A DNA stretch of 64,000 bases from Cryptomeria japonica (taxonomy: Eukaryota; Streptophyta; Pinopsida; Cupressales; Cupressaceae). The DNA lies in assembly GCF_030272615.1 (NCBI RefSeq), contig NC_081406.1:169971861-170035860 (forward strand). Reading direction: 5' to 3'. The notes under the pieces were generated by a model that was not told the DNA's origin, ran no database searches, and saw nothing but the letters and a program-made list of their open reading frames with translations. This document shows positions 21,431 through 32,199 of the stretch, in pieces. The number at the start of each line of letters is the position of its first letter. The stretch's first letter is position 1. Made by a program: the position numbers and the translations under genes.

Positions 21431-23980
21431 TATTTTAGAGATTCACACATGTTCTACTATTCTAGTCATGGTATCATGTAATTTTGCATGTCATTGATTG
21501 TCATTGTTGTCCACCTTTCCAAGTGAAAAACATGGACACAATTTAAATTTATGTATTAATGTTTATAGAAAATTAAAATTGAGTTGTGTGATTTTAAAGT
21601 GATGTAATGTAAGTGGAAGAAGGAAAGTACATAAACATATTTTAAGAAAAATGAAAAATAAAAAAGTGTTTTAATAAGAGAAAAACAAGTTTATTAGGTG
21701 ATATATAAAGGTTTTAATATCACTTCTAATATTCAAGGTTTAGAAAATGTGTGATTAGAGGGGTCAATAGGTTTGTGACACATCATAGATCTACTATATG
21801 AACATGGAAGTTGGCCAGGGGCCTCTTCCTATTGATATTAGAGGGCTCAAAATACTAAAAGAATCTAGAATGAACCCCTTTGGTGGATATGTCTATGAAA
21901 AATTATTGACGAGAATCAAACATCTCCCATAAGAATTGAGAAAGACATATTTGGTCCTCATAAGTCATGAAAGACTAGAAAGAACCAACAGGTCTCTAAA
22001 TAGATGGAAAATTTATCCTTTAACCTCATAGTAGGGAGAACATTTGAATAAGAGATGTTTCTTAGTCTCTTATTATAAGGAGCATATATAATAAATGCCA
22101 AGCTCTTGAGGAATGTATTTGTGTGTCTCAATGTGAGTCTACTAGGATAAACTTTGAGTTTTGCAAGAGTAACCTTTAGGTTCCAAGGTAGCTAGAGTAT
22201 GATATATGGTGGGGCAAGACAAGTCCATTACTAATCTAGAGATATAGATTAAAATGGTATAGAGGTTTGGAAGGTAGTGGATTTTGAGGTACTGTCAATG
22301 AGAGTTAGAGGTAGGATCAATAAGTTTATATACGAATACCCTTGTTTATCTATCCCTTATAGAGATAGGAAGTATTCACTAAAAATATTTGTGCCAATGG
22401 CATATAAATATCAAGATTAGTTAGACTCATTAAGGAGGAGGATTTCATATGACAACAAGACAACACCACCACAAATGATGTAAGAGTAAGATGTACCTAA
22501 GATTACTAATCTAGGGGGTAGGCATCAATCTCAACCTATTTATCATAGTCACCAATGGAATGTTACTAAATTAATGAGATTAGATATGTTAAACTCTACA
22601 AAAATGATCTAGCTTGAGAAATTGAATCTTAACATTAACATGTTTATATAGCATCATAACACTTTCTATTTGATTCTAATCCACAACCTAAAGGTACGGG
22701 CCCCAATCCTCACAAGAATAAAAGAGAGCGGGAATGACTATTGAAAGAAAAAGATGGATCTTTGTCTAAGTGTCCTAAAACTAAACTTGAAATCATTATT
22801 TTTCAAGCATTATAATAAACTTAGTCTCAAATCAACAACTAAAGTTGAGTTGGAGTGTGGACCAAAGACAAGGACCACAAGGTAGACATATGAACAATCA
22901 GTTCATCAACCTTCTCATATTTGTAAGTAAGAATACTCACATCAAAAGCCACAATTTTTTTGTTTACAAATTAACCTTAAGTTGTTGGTTATGAAAAACA
23001 AGGCTAAAATATCAAGTTGACTATGAAAATCCTTTACTAAGTGGGACATCAAGATAATGTCATTTTCAAATAGATGATAGAAATAGACACTCCAAATAGT
23101 AAACAATCAAGTGTATCATTTAGTGTATTTGATATGATTTCCACTATTTCATCTATGTAGAGTGCAAAAAAGTAGAAGAAAGTGGGAAAGTCTATTCAAC
23201 ACCCATTGTACTCTAAATATCCTCTATTTCACCAACTATTATTGTAACCTACAATCAATAGCTTCATCACTAATGAAGCCTCCAGAGGTGGAATAACCAA
23301 ATAGTTAAGATTGTCCATAACCCAATGTCATAGGACTATGTCAAATGCCTTGTAAAAATTCACAAAATAAAATTAAACTCTATGAATGTTTGATTTATCC
23401 TCCACAATAATAGGTGTGAGGGTGAAGATGTAACATATGACATGTTGTGTCTTCCTAAATTCTACTTGACCTTTAGCTCTCATCTTCTTTGTCTATACCC
23501 ATCTTGACAAATGAATGATTAAATCTATACCTAATATTTTTGTTAAGGTATGTCCAACCATAACATTTTATTATTTACTTGGGTCATTTTAGCCTCTAGA
23601 GTTGTGGATATGATGGACGATATGGGAGGTCTAGAAAGTTAGAAACTCTTGAGTAACCATATAGTTAAACATGTTACCAACATATATTGTTGGGACATCA
23701 AGGATGTGTTTAAAGAAATTATCTTTGAGGTTCTCAATTTCTTGGAATTTCTTGGACCAGAGCTTAAGGATAGCATAAAATACAAGTGATTATAAAATAA
23801 ATAAAATTGATAGGTTGTGGGGTTGACCTAAATGCTTGGTTGTTTTAAAAAATTATGTAAGGTAGTAATGCGTGTATATGCATTAGACCATAATGTTAGA
23901 AATCAAAACCATTTACTTGTGAATTTGATTCCACGTCAAAAGACCAATTGAAGACCTTTGATAACAAAATCATCTTTTAA
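21431..23980 (-). mobile_element. LINE remnant, copy C
   Basis: It lies directly next to copy B in the same orientation and is the only copy here without an obvious insertion. Landmarks shared with the others are aaaacatggacacaattta near 21526, agggagaacatttgaata near 22035, attactaatctaggggg near 22503 and a stretch near 23152 starting ctatgtagag. It provides the uninterrupted reference for the insertion sites in copy A. No open frame remains. Confidence 0.62.
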
Positions 23981-25220
23981 TACAAATTTTTCATCAATTT
24001 GGTTGTGGATTGACCTAAATGCTTGGTTGATTTGGAAAAACATGTAAATATTGAAGTGAAGTTAAGGTAGTGGAACAACTTCCTACACTAACCAACACTT
24101 GATATAAAATTGTATCATAACTGGACTAAATAAGTTTTGTTTACTAGATAGTCATGATTTAAAGAGAGATTAGAGATCCCATACTAGAGGAGAGAATGAA
24201 CTTCATCTAAAATTGGTCTGTGAATTACAAAGCCTCTGAATTTCCAAAGGGAATACATAAGCAAGGTCATCATAAATGTCCAAAGGAGTTCCCAGTGTAG
24301 AGGAGATAATGAACTTTATCTAATATTGTGTGTGAACTACAAATACTTCGAATTTTCAAAGAGGAAACATAGGCAAGGTCATCATGAATGAACCCTTGAG
24401 TTTAGGTCTAGGTCTAGAGATGACCCTAACTTAGGAATCTTACCATTTTTGTGTGTAAGCATATAAGTGATAACATTGAATTGGCGCCACCGTGGTGAAT
24501 GGGGAAGTTATGAAATTAGCACTTTTAAGCAAAATGGAAAATGCTTGGTCGATTAAGTTGGTAATTTGTGTTAACTAATAAAATTGTAGCAACCAAGGGA
24601 CAAACTTTACATGAAGAGGGTATAAATCACTTGGTTGGTCACGTCATATCCATGGTTGGTCATATGCAAGTGTCACTTAAGAGACAAATAGGTGACAACC
24701 CCTCCATAACACATGTCATGATTGCTACTAAAAAGGGGCTGCTAATTGACCAAATAACACAACAAGCAATAAATAGCAAAAAGTTAACAATCTTAAACTC
24801 GTGCAAGCAACACTAGAGTTGCAAATCTTTGGCAAACATCTCTCAAAGCATACTTTCCAGGGAGTTCTATAAGACCTGAAGTATTCCAAGAGAAAAAATT
24901 ATTGGTGCGAGTCAAGAGGCATATCATTGTTATCTAGCTTGTCAAAAGTAGAGTAATAATTGAATATTAAGAATTGACATCCGTCTTTTGCTGCAACAAA
25001 TTCTCCTTCATCCAAACGTTCCAAGGAACTATGAAACCAACACCAAGAGAAATGAAAGAGAATAATCTATTTAAGTTTTGTACTTTTTTACAATATATAT
25101 TTTATAAAATGTATACATATAATTTATTTTAAAAACATATCTTTCAATTTAAAGACTTGTATTTTATAAAAATAATCAAATATTCTAATCATATTATATT
25201 TTATTTTGTACAATATACAC
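23981..25220. other. Unassigned sequence with a short tandem duplication
   Basis: Two similar stretches of about 90 bp, near 24187-24275 and 24299-24390 (both with aatgaactt and gcaaggtcatcat), form a diverged duplication. Otherwise no feature is recognised. The open frame at 24568-24816 has no protein-like signal I can defend. Confidence 0.45.
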
Positions 25221-25463
25221 ATACATTGAGGACGCGTCTATTTTGGTTCCAAAATGACAGTACGGATTGACTAACACGTGTGTTAGTCGCACGTTTTACA
25301 CCGTCAATTTTGCAATAAACGGCTGCGATTGACTAACACGCGTGTTAGTCGCACGTTTTACACCGTCAATTTTGCAATAAACGGCTGTGATGGACTAACA
25401 CGTCGCTATCACGCTGTACAAAAGATCTGTTTTGAAGCCAGAATAGCCGCGGCCATACATTGA
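25221..25463. repeat. 9-bp target duplications ATACATTGA flanking the MITE
   Basis: ATACATTGA occurs at 25221-25229 and 25455-25463, directly outside the inverted ends of the 225-bp element. A 9-bp duplication is the usual length for Mutator-type transposition. Confidence 0.85.
25230..25454. mobile_element. 225-bp Mutator-type MITE with internal 62-bp repeats
   Basis: The left end GGACGCGTCTATTTTGG and the reverse complement of the right end GGCCGCGGCTATTCTGG form terminal inverted repeats of about 25 bp (20 of 25 positions match). A 9-bp direct repeat flanks them. The interior is about 2.7 copies of a 62-bp unit starting at 25265, 25327 and 25389, each with an inverted repeat GACTAACAC/GTGTTAGTC. 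In the second copy this is a perfect 20-bp palindrome. It is much richer in CG than its surroundings and has no coding capacity, so it would need a transposase from elsewhere. Confidence 0.83.
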
Positions 25464-25524
25464 TGCCTTGTTAAGTTTTTATTAACATAATAATACAGTA
25501 TATTTTAAAAAAATACAGGTTCAT

Positions 25525-25761
25525 TCAATTAAATATATTTGCACGTGGTAGGGTCCTCTCTGTAACGCTTTGAATTATATGAGACAGGGATGGCACTTTC
25601 AAGGAAATATAGCACTTAGTACGATGAGGCACCAATGAAGATAACCCAATAGGCTTCAATTGGGTAGGAGGAGTGTGATCTGTCCACAGTGAGCATGGTT
25701 TGAATTCATCAATGGAAGTGAAGCAGAGCTGCCACTTGGGTTCCGGTTCATGTACATCCAT
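25525..25761 (-). CDS. Small open frame of unknown function (78 aa)
   Basis: The frame starts MDVHEPEPKWQLCFTS and ends at a TAA after 78 codons. It is not repetitive and its composition is protein-like, but I recognise no family. Its first 19 codons lie in a 212-bp tandem duplication. The second copy has a near-identical start (Val3 to Ala) and then stops after 24 codons. It may be an exon, a small gene or chance. No splice or promoter signal stands out. Confidence 0.3.
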   Translation of the reverse strand: MDVHEPEPKWQLCFTSIDEFKPCSLWTDHTPPTQLKPIGLSSLVPHRTKCYISLKVPSLSHIIQSVTERTLPRANIFN

Positions 25762-26130
25762 GTGCCTTACCCCTCATAGGATCTTTCATTTGTCACGTCA
25801 CAATGGTTTGTGTTAACTACCTGTAGAATCTTTTACCACCCATTTGGTTGCCTGTGCCTTAAGGCCTTAATATACATGTCCTTATCTAGATCTGGTTAAT
25901 ACTTCTGTGATGCTTGATCATCAATGGAAGTGAAGCAGAGCTGCCACTTGGGTTCTGGTTCATGTGCATCCATGTGCCTTACCCCTCATAGGATCTTTCA
26001 TTTGTCACGTCACATTGATTTGTGTTAACTACCTGTAGAATCTTTTACCGCTTATTTGGTTGCCTGTGCCTTAAGGCCTTAATATACATGTCCTTATCTA
26101 GATCTGGTTAATACTTCTGTGATGGTTGAT
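25706..26130. repeat. 212-bp tandem duplication
   Basis: Two copies, 25706-25917 and 25918-26130, both start tcatcaatggaagtgaagca and differ at only a few positions, so the duplication is fairly recent. Each copy contains the start codon and first codons of the small minus-strand frame and its upstream 150 bp. Confidence 0.9.
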
Positions 26131-28880
26131 CTTCAAGTACCTACCTGGTATTACCTACCAGAAAATCCATTTTAACTTTTTTGTTTTGGAGCCTGCTAAC
26201 AGCTGTTATACCTACTTTGTCCTTCAACAAAAGACTAGATCTATAAAAAAACAAAAACAAAAAACAAAAAAGTTTGTAATATGCTGAAGAAAGTGACTGA
26301 AACAAGTATCAATGCATATGTTGTGTGCCCTGTAGCTCTGCACAGGAATATCAAAAGATTTAGTAAAGGTAGAATAAAAGGTAATCTTATGGAGCTCATG
26401 GTTTCTGTCATCAAAATTCCATAAAATATCCAACTCTATGGAGGAAGGAAATCCGTGTTTGAAAAAAAAACATGTGAGCATAGAGATAAAAGGATCTTGA
26501 CTATATAATTTAAGGGTCAAACAATCAATCAACTTTATAAGCCAAAATTGACCTGATGTTTGAAAAAAGTTAATTTGACAATGGTGCCAAAGATAACCAA
26601 TAAGATAATGTCTCATTTGGTCTAAGCCGAAATCATCTCAGAAATCATTATAAAGGAGAAAGATATAACAGTTACCTTGGATATCTCTCTTCCTAAGAAT
26701 TATTCACTTTGTAAAATAATTCAGTTTTGGGCTGTTGAGCTTTATATGAAAATTACAGAACTTCCAATTCAAATAAGCATGCAAAAAATTTAGAACTCAA
26801 ATTTGGTAAGTACATATTCCTAATGTTTAGGTATTGACCTTCCATATTTCAAAGAACGAGTCAAGTTAAGTCGGTATTCCTCAATCACATTTTTCTAGAA
26901 GTTTGCTTCTAATTCTGCATGATATTAATGTGCCTGAATATGAAGTCAGATCAACAGTAAAATAAATTTGAAATCCTACGACCCAGACTGGGATATGGAA
27001 ATAAAATATTTGGAGTAATTACGCATCTCATTGTGTTCAACTCAATATATTGCCATGATCACTTTTTCTGCCAGATGATAGTTGTTAAAATTGTACGAGT
27101 AAGAATTAGCCCCTGTTCCTTTTGGTCTCTATGTAATTTTTGCTTCAATATAAATAATAATTAGCCCTAGTTCCCAGAAGAGAAATGAAAATAGAATACC
27201 TAAAAAAGCATTTATAGTACTTGGTCTGTATTCATCGACAATAAAAATGTCAGAGAAATCAACAATTGTGAATCCTGAGTAACCAGACAAGCAGCTAAAC
27301 AATCTAATGAAACTCCATCATTCTCCAATTTTGCATATCCTTCGTGGATATATGCACACACTACTGATTTCGAATTCGATCTGTTCTTCTTATCCATCCA
27401 TTTTTCCCTGAGATTATAGTTGTCAAGACCCAAAACTATGTACTTGAAGCTTTTAAAAGGCTTAAATCTAACAAGACGACTGTTAAAACGTTTAGAAGCG
27501 ATTCAGAATGCTCAGTATAATGGAAATCAGATCTGAAGGAATGAAAATTTTCAGGTGTTTATTTTAGTATAATGATTTAAGAGCTGTTAAGAGTATGAGT
27601 CACATTTGAATTAAAGATGGATCAAATTATCAATTATCAAGAGGTCGATAGTTTAATAGTAGAAAATTTCAGTATTAGGTTCAAATTCTAGCTCGTCCAT
27701 AAAAAATTTAACATGGTATCAGAGTCTAAGCCAAAAAAGCCAGATCTAGCCATAGGATCCCAAGTACCTATAGTCTGGCTTAAGGAAGTAATTGAAAAAT
27801 TAACCACACGGGAAGACTAGTTAGTAAGATGGTTGGTAGATCAGTGATAGAGCACCTCAACAACAATTGAAAGATCTTAAGTTTGAATGGTAGCTGAATT
27901 TATAACAAAAATAATCAATCTAAGAGAAAAAATTATTCCTTGTATATTCATATTTTTAAAAATATATCTAAAATTATTGGATTTTCTGTGGAACTCAAAA
28001 AATCCACAATACTATTGATGAAGAACTCGGCCTAACACATCTGTAGAGAAAACAGAAAAAAATAGAATAATATTTTCTGTATATACAAATAGATAGATCC
28101 AAAGATCCTTAAATATGTGACATGTTTAACAGATGTATGCATACCATCATGATATCTAATGAAACTGAACATGCTTCCTATCCCACAGATTAGAAATTAC
28201 ATGACACAATCATTCCTTTTTAAATACCACTATGTAACCTTTTGTCATCAAAGAAAACAATGCGACATTTTAAAATTTCCGGACTATGGTCTCATGTTGC
28301 AACTAGCTTCTTCTACAGTCTAGGAGCATTTGGGTTCAAAATTATAGACATGCTAGCATGGATGTAGCTTCTTGCAAAATTTCTAGAGCATGGTGTTTTT
28401 CAGCTCACGGGCAAACCAGATACCAATTAACACATAAAACTACCCTTGCGGAAATCCACAAGAGGATTTCCAATTACTTTATATATATTCTTCAAGTTTT
28501 GTGCATCCAGCCTGAAGCATTCAAATTGCCCATGAGGATGCAATGAAGTGTCATATGCATTGTTCAAACATGGTTCAATAGTCTACATCAAACCTTTGGA
28601 AAAAGTCTGCTACTAGTTTTTCTATCACATGAGGAAAAAATTAGTAAGATACCGGAGCAATTTCTTAACACGTCGTGATTGATATGAAGAGTCTGATAAT
28701 GTTATACTTGTCAATCAAAATGTATGTTCATGTCGCCAAACAAATTGACACCAACTTCAAATAAAATTGGCACAGCTCGCAGAGCTATCAAGATGAAAGT
28801 CAGAAACCTGCAAAAGATTTAAGGAATCATTGTGAAGCAACTTAACAGATAATTTTCAAGAATTACTAGTCCTAGGGAAG
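26131..28880. other. Mostly unassigned sequence downstream of the host gene
   Basis: It contains an A/C-rich run near 26247-26275 and open frames at 26224-26616 and 27212-27433 (minus) that I cannot assign. tRNA-like/LTR-junction traces at 27641-27895 are listed separately. No further exon of a known gene is recognised. Confidence 0.4.
27641..27895 (+). repeat. tRNA-like traces and a TGGTATCAGAG junction (SINE or LTR remnant)
   Basis: A tRNA-like stretch at 27641-27700 has a B-box-like GGTTCAAATTC at 27678. It is followed by TTTAACA and TGGTATCAGAG (27714-27724), the usual sequence at an LTR/primer-site junction. A second tRNA-like stretch at 27829-27895 contains atcagtgatagagcacctc and gtttgaat. 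These could be SINE heads or a degraded LTR element. Neither folds into an intact tRNA gene. Confidence 0.3.
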
Positions 28881-29016
28881 TTTATAAGTAAAGATAGATA
28901 CAAATGCTTTGAAACGTAGCCTTAGAAAGAATTCCTGAAGGCTGAAAGTTGAAACAATATGAATATGCCCAAACAAATAAAGAATTGAACCATTGATATT
29001 GCTTTGAGATAGGTTT

Positions 29017-29022
29017 TTTATT
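29017..29022 (-). terminator. Poly(A) signal of the DUF1639 gene
   Basis: On the minus strand this reads AATAAA, about 240 bp after the stop codon of the DUF1639 gene, a normal 3'-UTR distance. Confidence 0.5.
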
Positions 29023-29259
29023 CAGAAATGTTACATCCCTCAACATTGTTGATGCTATTTGATTTGTATACATTTCATTCCATTTCAAACACATGGTACA
29101 TCCTATTGAAGACTCCTTGAATCTTAAGGTTTAGCTTCTGATTGTGAGTCCTGGAAGACAAATTAATTGACGAAACTCATGTCATCAGACAAATTAATGA
29201 GATTGAATGTCATGTATGATAGATGCAGCTGAGAGTGCAGTTGAGATGGAACTGCCTGA

Positions 29260-29310
29260 TTATTCTGAATCACTTTCTGCTTTTCGCATTGATTTCAAAC
29301 CCCTTGGTCT
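29260..29310 (-). CDS. DUF1639 gene, coding exon 3
   Basis: It holds 17 codons including the TAA stop at 29262-29260. It follows the acceptor GATGCAG and encodes a basic then acidic tail. Confidence 0.78.
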   Translation of the reverse strand, partial: RPRGLKSMRKAESDSE

Positions 29311-31348
29311 CTGCATCAAGGAGAAATTGAATTAGTTAGTGCTAGAAGCAATGAAGGCATAAATAGCCTTTGAGAAGTGATCGCAAAATTGACAAGAGAC
29401 TGCTGAGAAATTACCTTCTTTGTACATTTCTTTTCCCTCACTTCATACCGCTCTTGAGAAATATCGTTGAGCCAACCACCAGGGCTAACACTCTGCAAAA
29501 AATCATAGTGTATAATAAATGGAAGTGCTTCACTTTATGACAACTAACATTCTTTTATCATAAGTAACAACTGCTTTGGCATATCATGTACTAAGACTAC
29601 TCTAAATTCGACATCATGTCTAAGCATCTGAACAGCTTCATAGTCATTGATAGCCCTTTGGTGGACAATATCCATCTCAACTTTAAAAAAAACACATCAG
29701 AAGTTGCCTGACAGGACGAATTGTAGGTAAACTGTCAAGCATATCTAAAATTTCCTTTAAAAGGTGCATTTAAAGACATAGTATTCATCAATGTTACCAG
29801 AACTGTGAATGACAACTGCTACTGCTACCAGAGAACCCACACGGTTTAAAGAATAAGAATTATGAGATCATGTTTTGCAAAAAAATCCAGAATAAATAGG
29901 ATATTTTGAAAATTAAGATTAGTAAGCAGGAGATTTATGCAAAGTGTAGCATTATGTCCACTCTATTAACTTTTGAAAAATATAGACATCCTTTTCTACA
30001 TTGCCTGAAGACAGAATAAACAAAAATTTACAAAATATACTTTTAATCTCAGCATTATCAAGGGGTGCAAGCCAATTGGACATGAAAATAACCAAATGGA
30101 TTAGGAATGAGCAATTTACAATTCTGGAAAGATAAAACAACAGTGGCAAATTTTGGTCATCCTTTTCAAATTAATGACAGTATAATAGGGAAAAAGGAGA
30201 AAACAGCACGGTCCAGACATAAGGGCATGTTTAATACCTAGGAAATTCTCAAAAGCCAGCATACATGAAAAGTCAGTCCGGATTCCTTCCCCACCTGGGA
30301 TCTCATTTGTAATACAGGCATATATATATGCCAGCTACAACAGTGAGGACAAGATACCATGGAGTGAGCTCCTAAAATTTTTATGCCTCAGTTGATACTA
30401 AGAAACAGTGACTTGCATGGGAATCTTTTCCGGAGAGTTCCCAGCAAACATTGTTTAGGAGAGAGATTTCTAGTTCTGGAGTTGGGCTGCAACCGCTTAA
30501 CAGATTTATAGGCAAATGCCCTGTGTGCTCGGTTTGAATTTTTAGATAATTTCTTACAATATAGAAATTGAAATTAGACTATTTTTCTGTAGAGGACTCC
30601 CAAGGTTTACTAGATAAAACCCTACTATGAAATTTTAGGAAGCCTCCTGCATGAGTTCATTAAATAAGCTAAAATTTGAGAAAGATGCTCGTTAAGAATC
30701 CTCGACAACAAAAATAGAAAGAAGCTGATTATGTTTTCTGTTCTTTATTTGATTCAAAGCTGAAAACAAAAAAATTGAGACAGAAAAGTTGAGAAAAGCA
30801 CAAGTACTCACATGGATTGTCCTCTGAATAGACTTGAGGCGCTTTTTGGGCTTCACTGGCAATTTCGAGCCCTTTATTGCTAAAAAATCCTCCTCTATCT
30901 GGCCAAGAGGCAGGGTCAGACAAATTTTTGGCCAAATCAGAGGCTCCAAATTCAAGGGCTTGCTATGTTGCATTATGTTGGTTTGGTCAGTATGATTGCT
31001 GCTCCTGGTGCTCATAATATTATTTATCGGATGCTGCAATCTGGTACTCCTTTCTGGACGAGGTGCGGAGGAATGAGAACTGTTGTTGCAAGGCACCGAC
31101 ACTTTTTTATCAACGGCTAATTTCACTTGGTAGTGATGTTCTTGAGAGGATATTGTTAACTCGGCAGCATATTCTTCTTTATTGGCTCTAAAAACACGCC
31201 TGTCCATATGAATAGCGGACTTCTTATCTGTAACGGCCTCGGCCTGCTTAACATGTGGCTTGACGCAACTCATTCGCTTGCGGATTCCCCATTTCGGTAA
31301 AAAATCTCCACGAGGAATTGGATTTTCCAGTTCTACCGCCATATCCAT
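29260..31348 (-). CDS. DUF1639-family plant protein, three coding exons (221 aa)
   Basis: Coding exons on the minus strand are 31348-30812, 29492-29415 and 29310-29260 (537, 78 and 51 nt, all phase 0). Splice sites are canonical: CAT|GTGAGT, TTTTGCAG|AG, AAG|GTAATT and GATGCAG|AG. The start MDMAVELENPIPRGDFLPKW is followed by a basic, low-complexity region. Residues about 138-179 (KICLTLPLGQIEEDFLAIKG, then PVKPKKRLKSIQRTIH) and exon 2 (SVSPGGWLNDISQERYEV) form the DUF1639 domain. Exon 3 adds the tail RPRGLKSMRKAESDSE. The family is plant-specific and its molecular role is not established. No internal stops, so it is probably functional. The frame continuing past 30812 (to 30692) is intron. 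Confidence 0.85.
29415..29492 (-). CDS. DUF1639 gene, coding exon 2
   Basis: It holds 26 codons between a T-rich acceptor TTTTTTGCAG and donor GTAATT. It encodes the conserved Pro-Gly-x-Trp-Leu segment of the domain (here PGGWLNDI) and the following Tyr-x-Val. Confidence 0.85.
30812..31348 (-). CDS. DUF1639 gene, coding exon 1
   Basis: It holds 179 codons and ends at the donor GTGAGT (30811-30806). It contains the first two thirds of the DUF1639 domain, with EEDFLA and the KPKKR basic cluster. The ATG at 31346-31348 is chosen because the protein reads through to the conserved domain. A second Met lies two codons later. Confidence 0.83.
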
Positions 31349-32145
31349 TTTGACAAAACACTACAATCCTTCAGATTTGAGTCCAGACTGAGAAAAATAC
31401 CCGCAAGTCCGTGGATTTGAAGCAAAACCACAAAAAGTTATGACAAAAGTCTTTGAATCCTCGGACTTGAAGCAGAAACACAGAAATTTATACAGATTAC
31501 AAAAAAAAATCTTAAATCTTAAGATTTAGAGCATATACTTAAAAAAGCCCCCCAAAATCCTCCATTCTCTCTGCAAAATCCTCATCCTCACACTGCAAAT
31601 TACTAATTTCCTTTCAAAATTTCACGAAGCCGTCTTTATAGTTTATTTGAAAAGAAGACATGAACATCTTCAATTTTTACCCGTAGATGTTCTCCAAGCA
31701 AGTTTTATGGCAGCAAAAAAATTAATTCTGCTAAAAAAAATAGGTTCGAGTTCCCAATTCCATCAACAGGGCTCCAATTAATCCTTCGAACAAATACGGA
31801 TCACCTGCACAAAAGTTTATCAAAATTTCAGCGCTCCGAAAACAAAACTGAAAAAATTCAGAATCGAACTAGGACTGCTGAAGAGCCTCAATAAATTTTG
31901 TGCAAAAGTGAGCCAGATAGCATGAAAAACCATCGAAGATGCCGACTTACCTAAACATCAAAAAGGTGGGTAAATTCTCGTCAGAAAATTCGAAAAAGAG
32001 GGCCAAATGCTCCAAGATTGAATTTTTTAAAATCTTCAGACTCTGCAAAAGATGATTCAATTGCATAAATCCCATTAATGGCTGCCCTTCGAACCATTTT
32101 AATCCGGGTTTTTCCACACTCCGCCTCCTGCTCTTTCTCAGTATC
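31349..32145 (-). other. 5' UTR of the DUF1639 gene with a probable intron
   Basis: A perfect donor, TTTAG|GTAAGT, lies at 31951/31950 and a good acceptor, TTTTTCTCAG, ends at 31388, giving a first untranslated exon, an intron of about 560 bp, and a short second exon segment before the ATG at 31348. Leader introns are common in plant genes. The exact start of transcription is not known. Confidence 0.5.
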
Positions 32146-32168
32146 TTCTCCCCTGCTTTCTTGAATTG

Positions 32169-32174
32169 TATATA
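32169..32174 (-). promoter_or_regulatory. Probable TATA box of the DUF1639 gene
   Basis: TATATA on the minus strand (context CAATTATATACAATTC) lies about 25-30 bp upstream of a GA-rich leader, at the expected place for this gene. Confidence 0.45.
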
Positions 32175-32199
32175 ATTGTGATCTATTTTTATTTTATTT

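Noticed and set aside
24568-24816. 82-codon plus-strand frame
   Set aside because: No family resemblance. It lies in unassigned repeat-rich sequence and is within chance length for this window.
26224-26616. 130-codon minus-strand frame
   Set aside because: It is Phe/Cys/Ile-rich with a low-complexity end caused by an A/C run on the plus strand. No motif, start context or splice signal supports it.
27212-27433. 73-codon minus-strand frame
   Set aside because: The composition is protein-like, but I recognise no family and see no exon signals. Kept out of the gene list.
27641-27895. tRNA genes
   Set aside because: Box-like motifs occur, but no cloverleaf with an intact acceptor stem can be drawn. 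More likely SINE or LTR-junction remnants.
30692-30811. 39-codon extension of DUF1639 exon 1
   Set aside because: The frame continues past a good donor site (GTGAGT) into intron sequence. The conserved domain resumes in the exon at 29492-29415.
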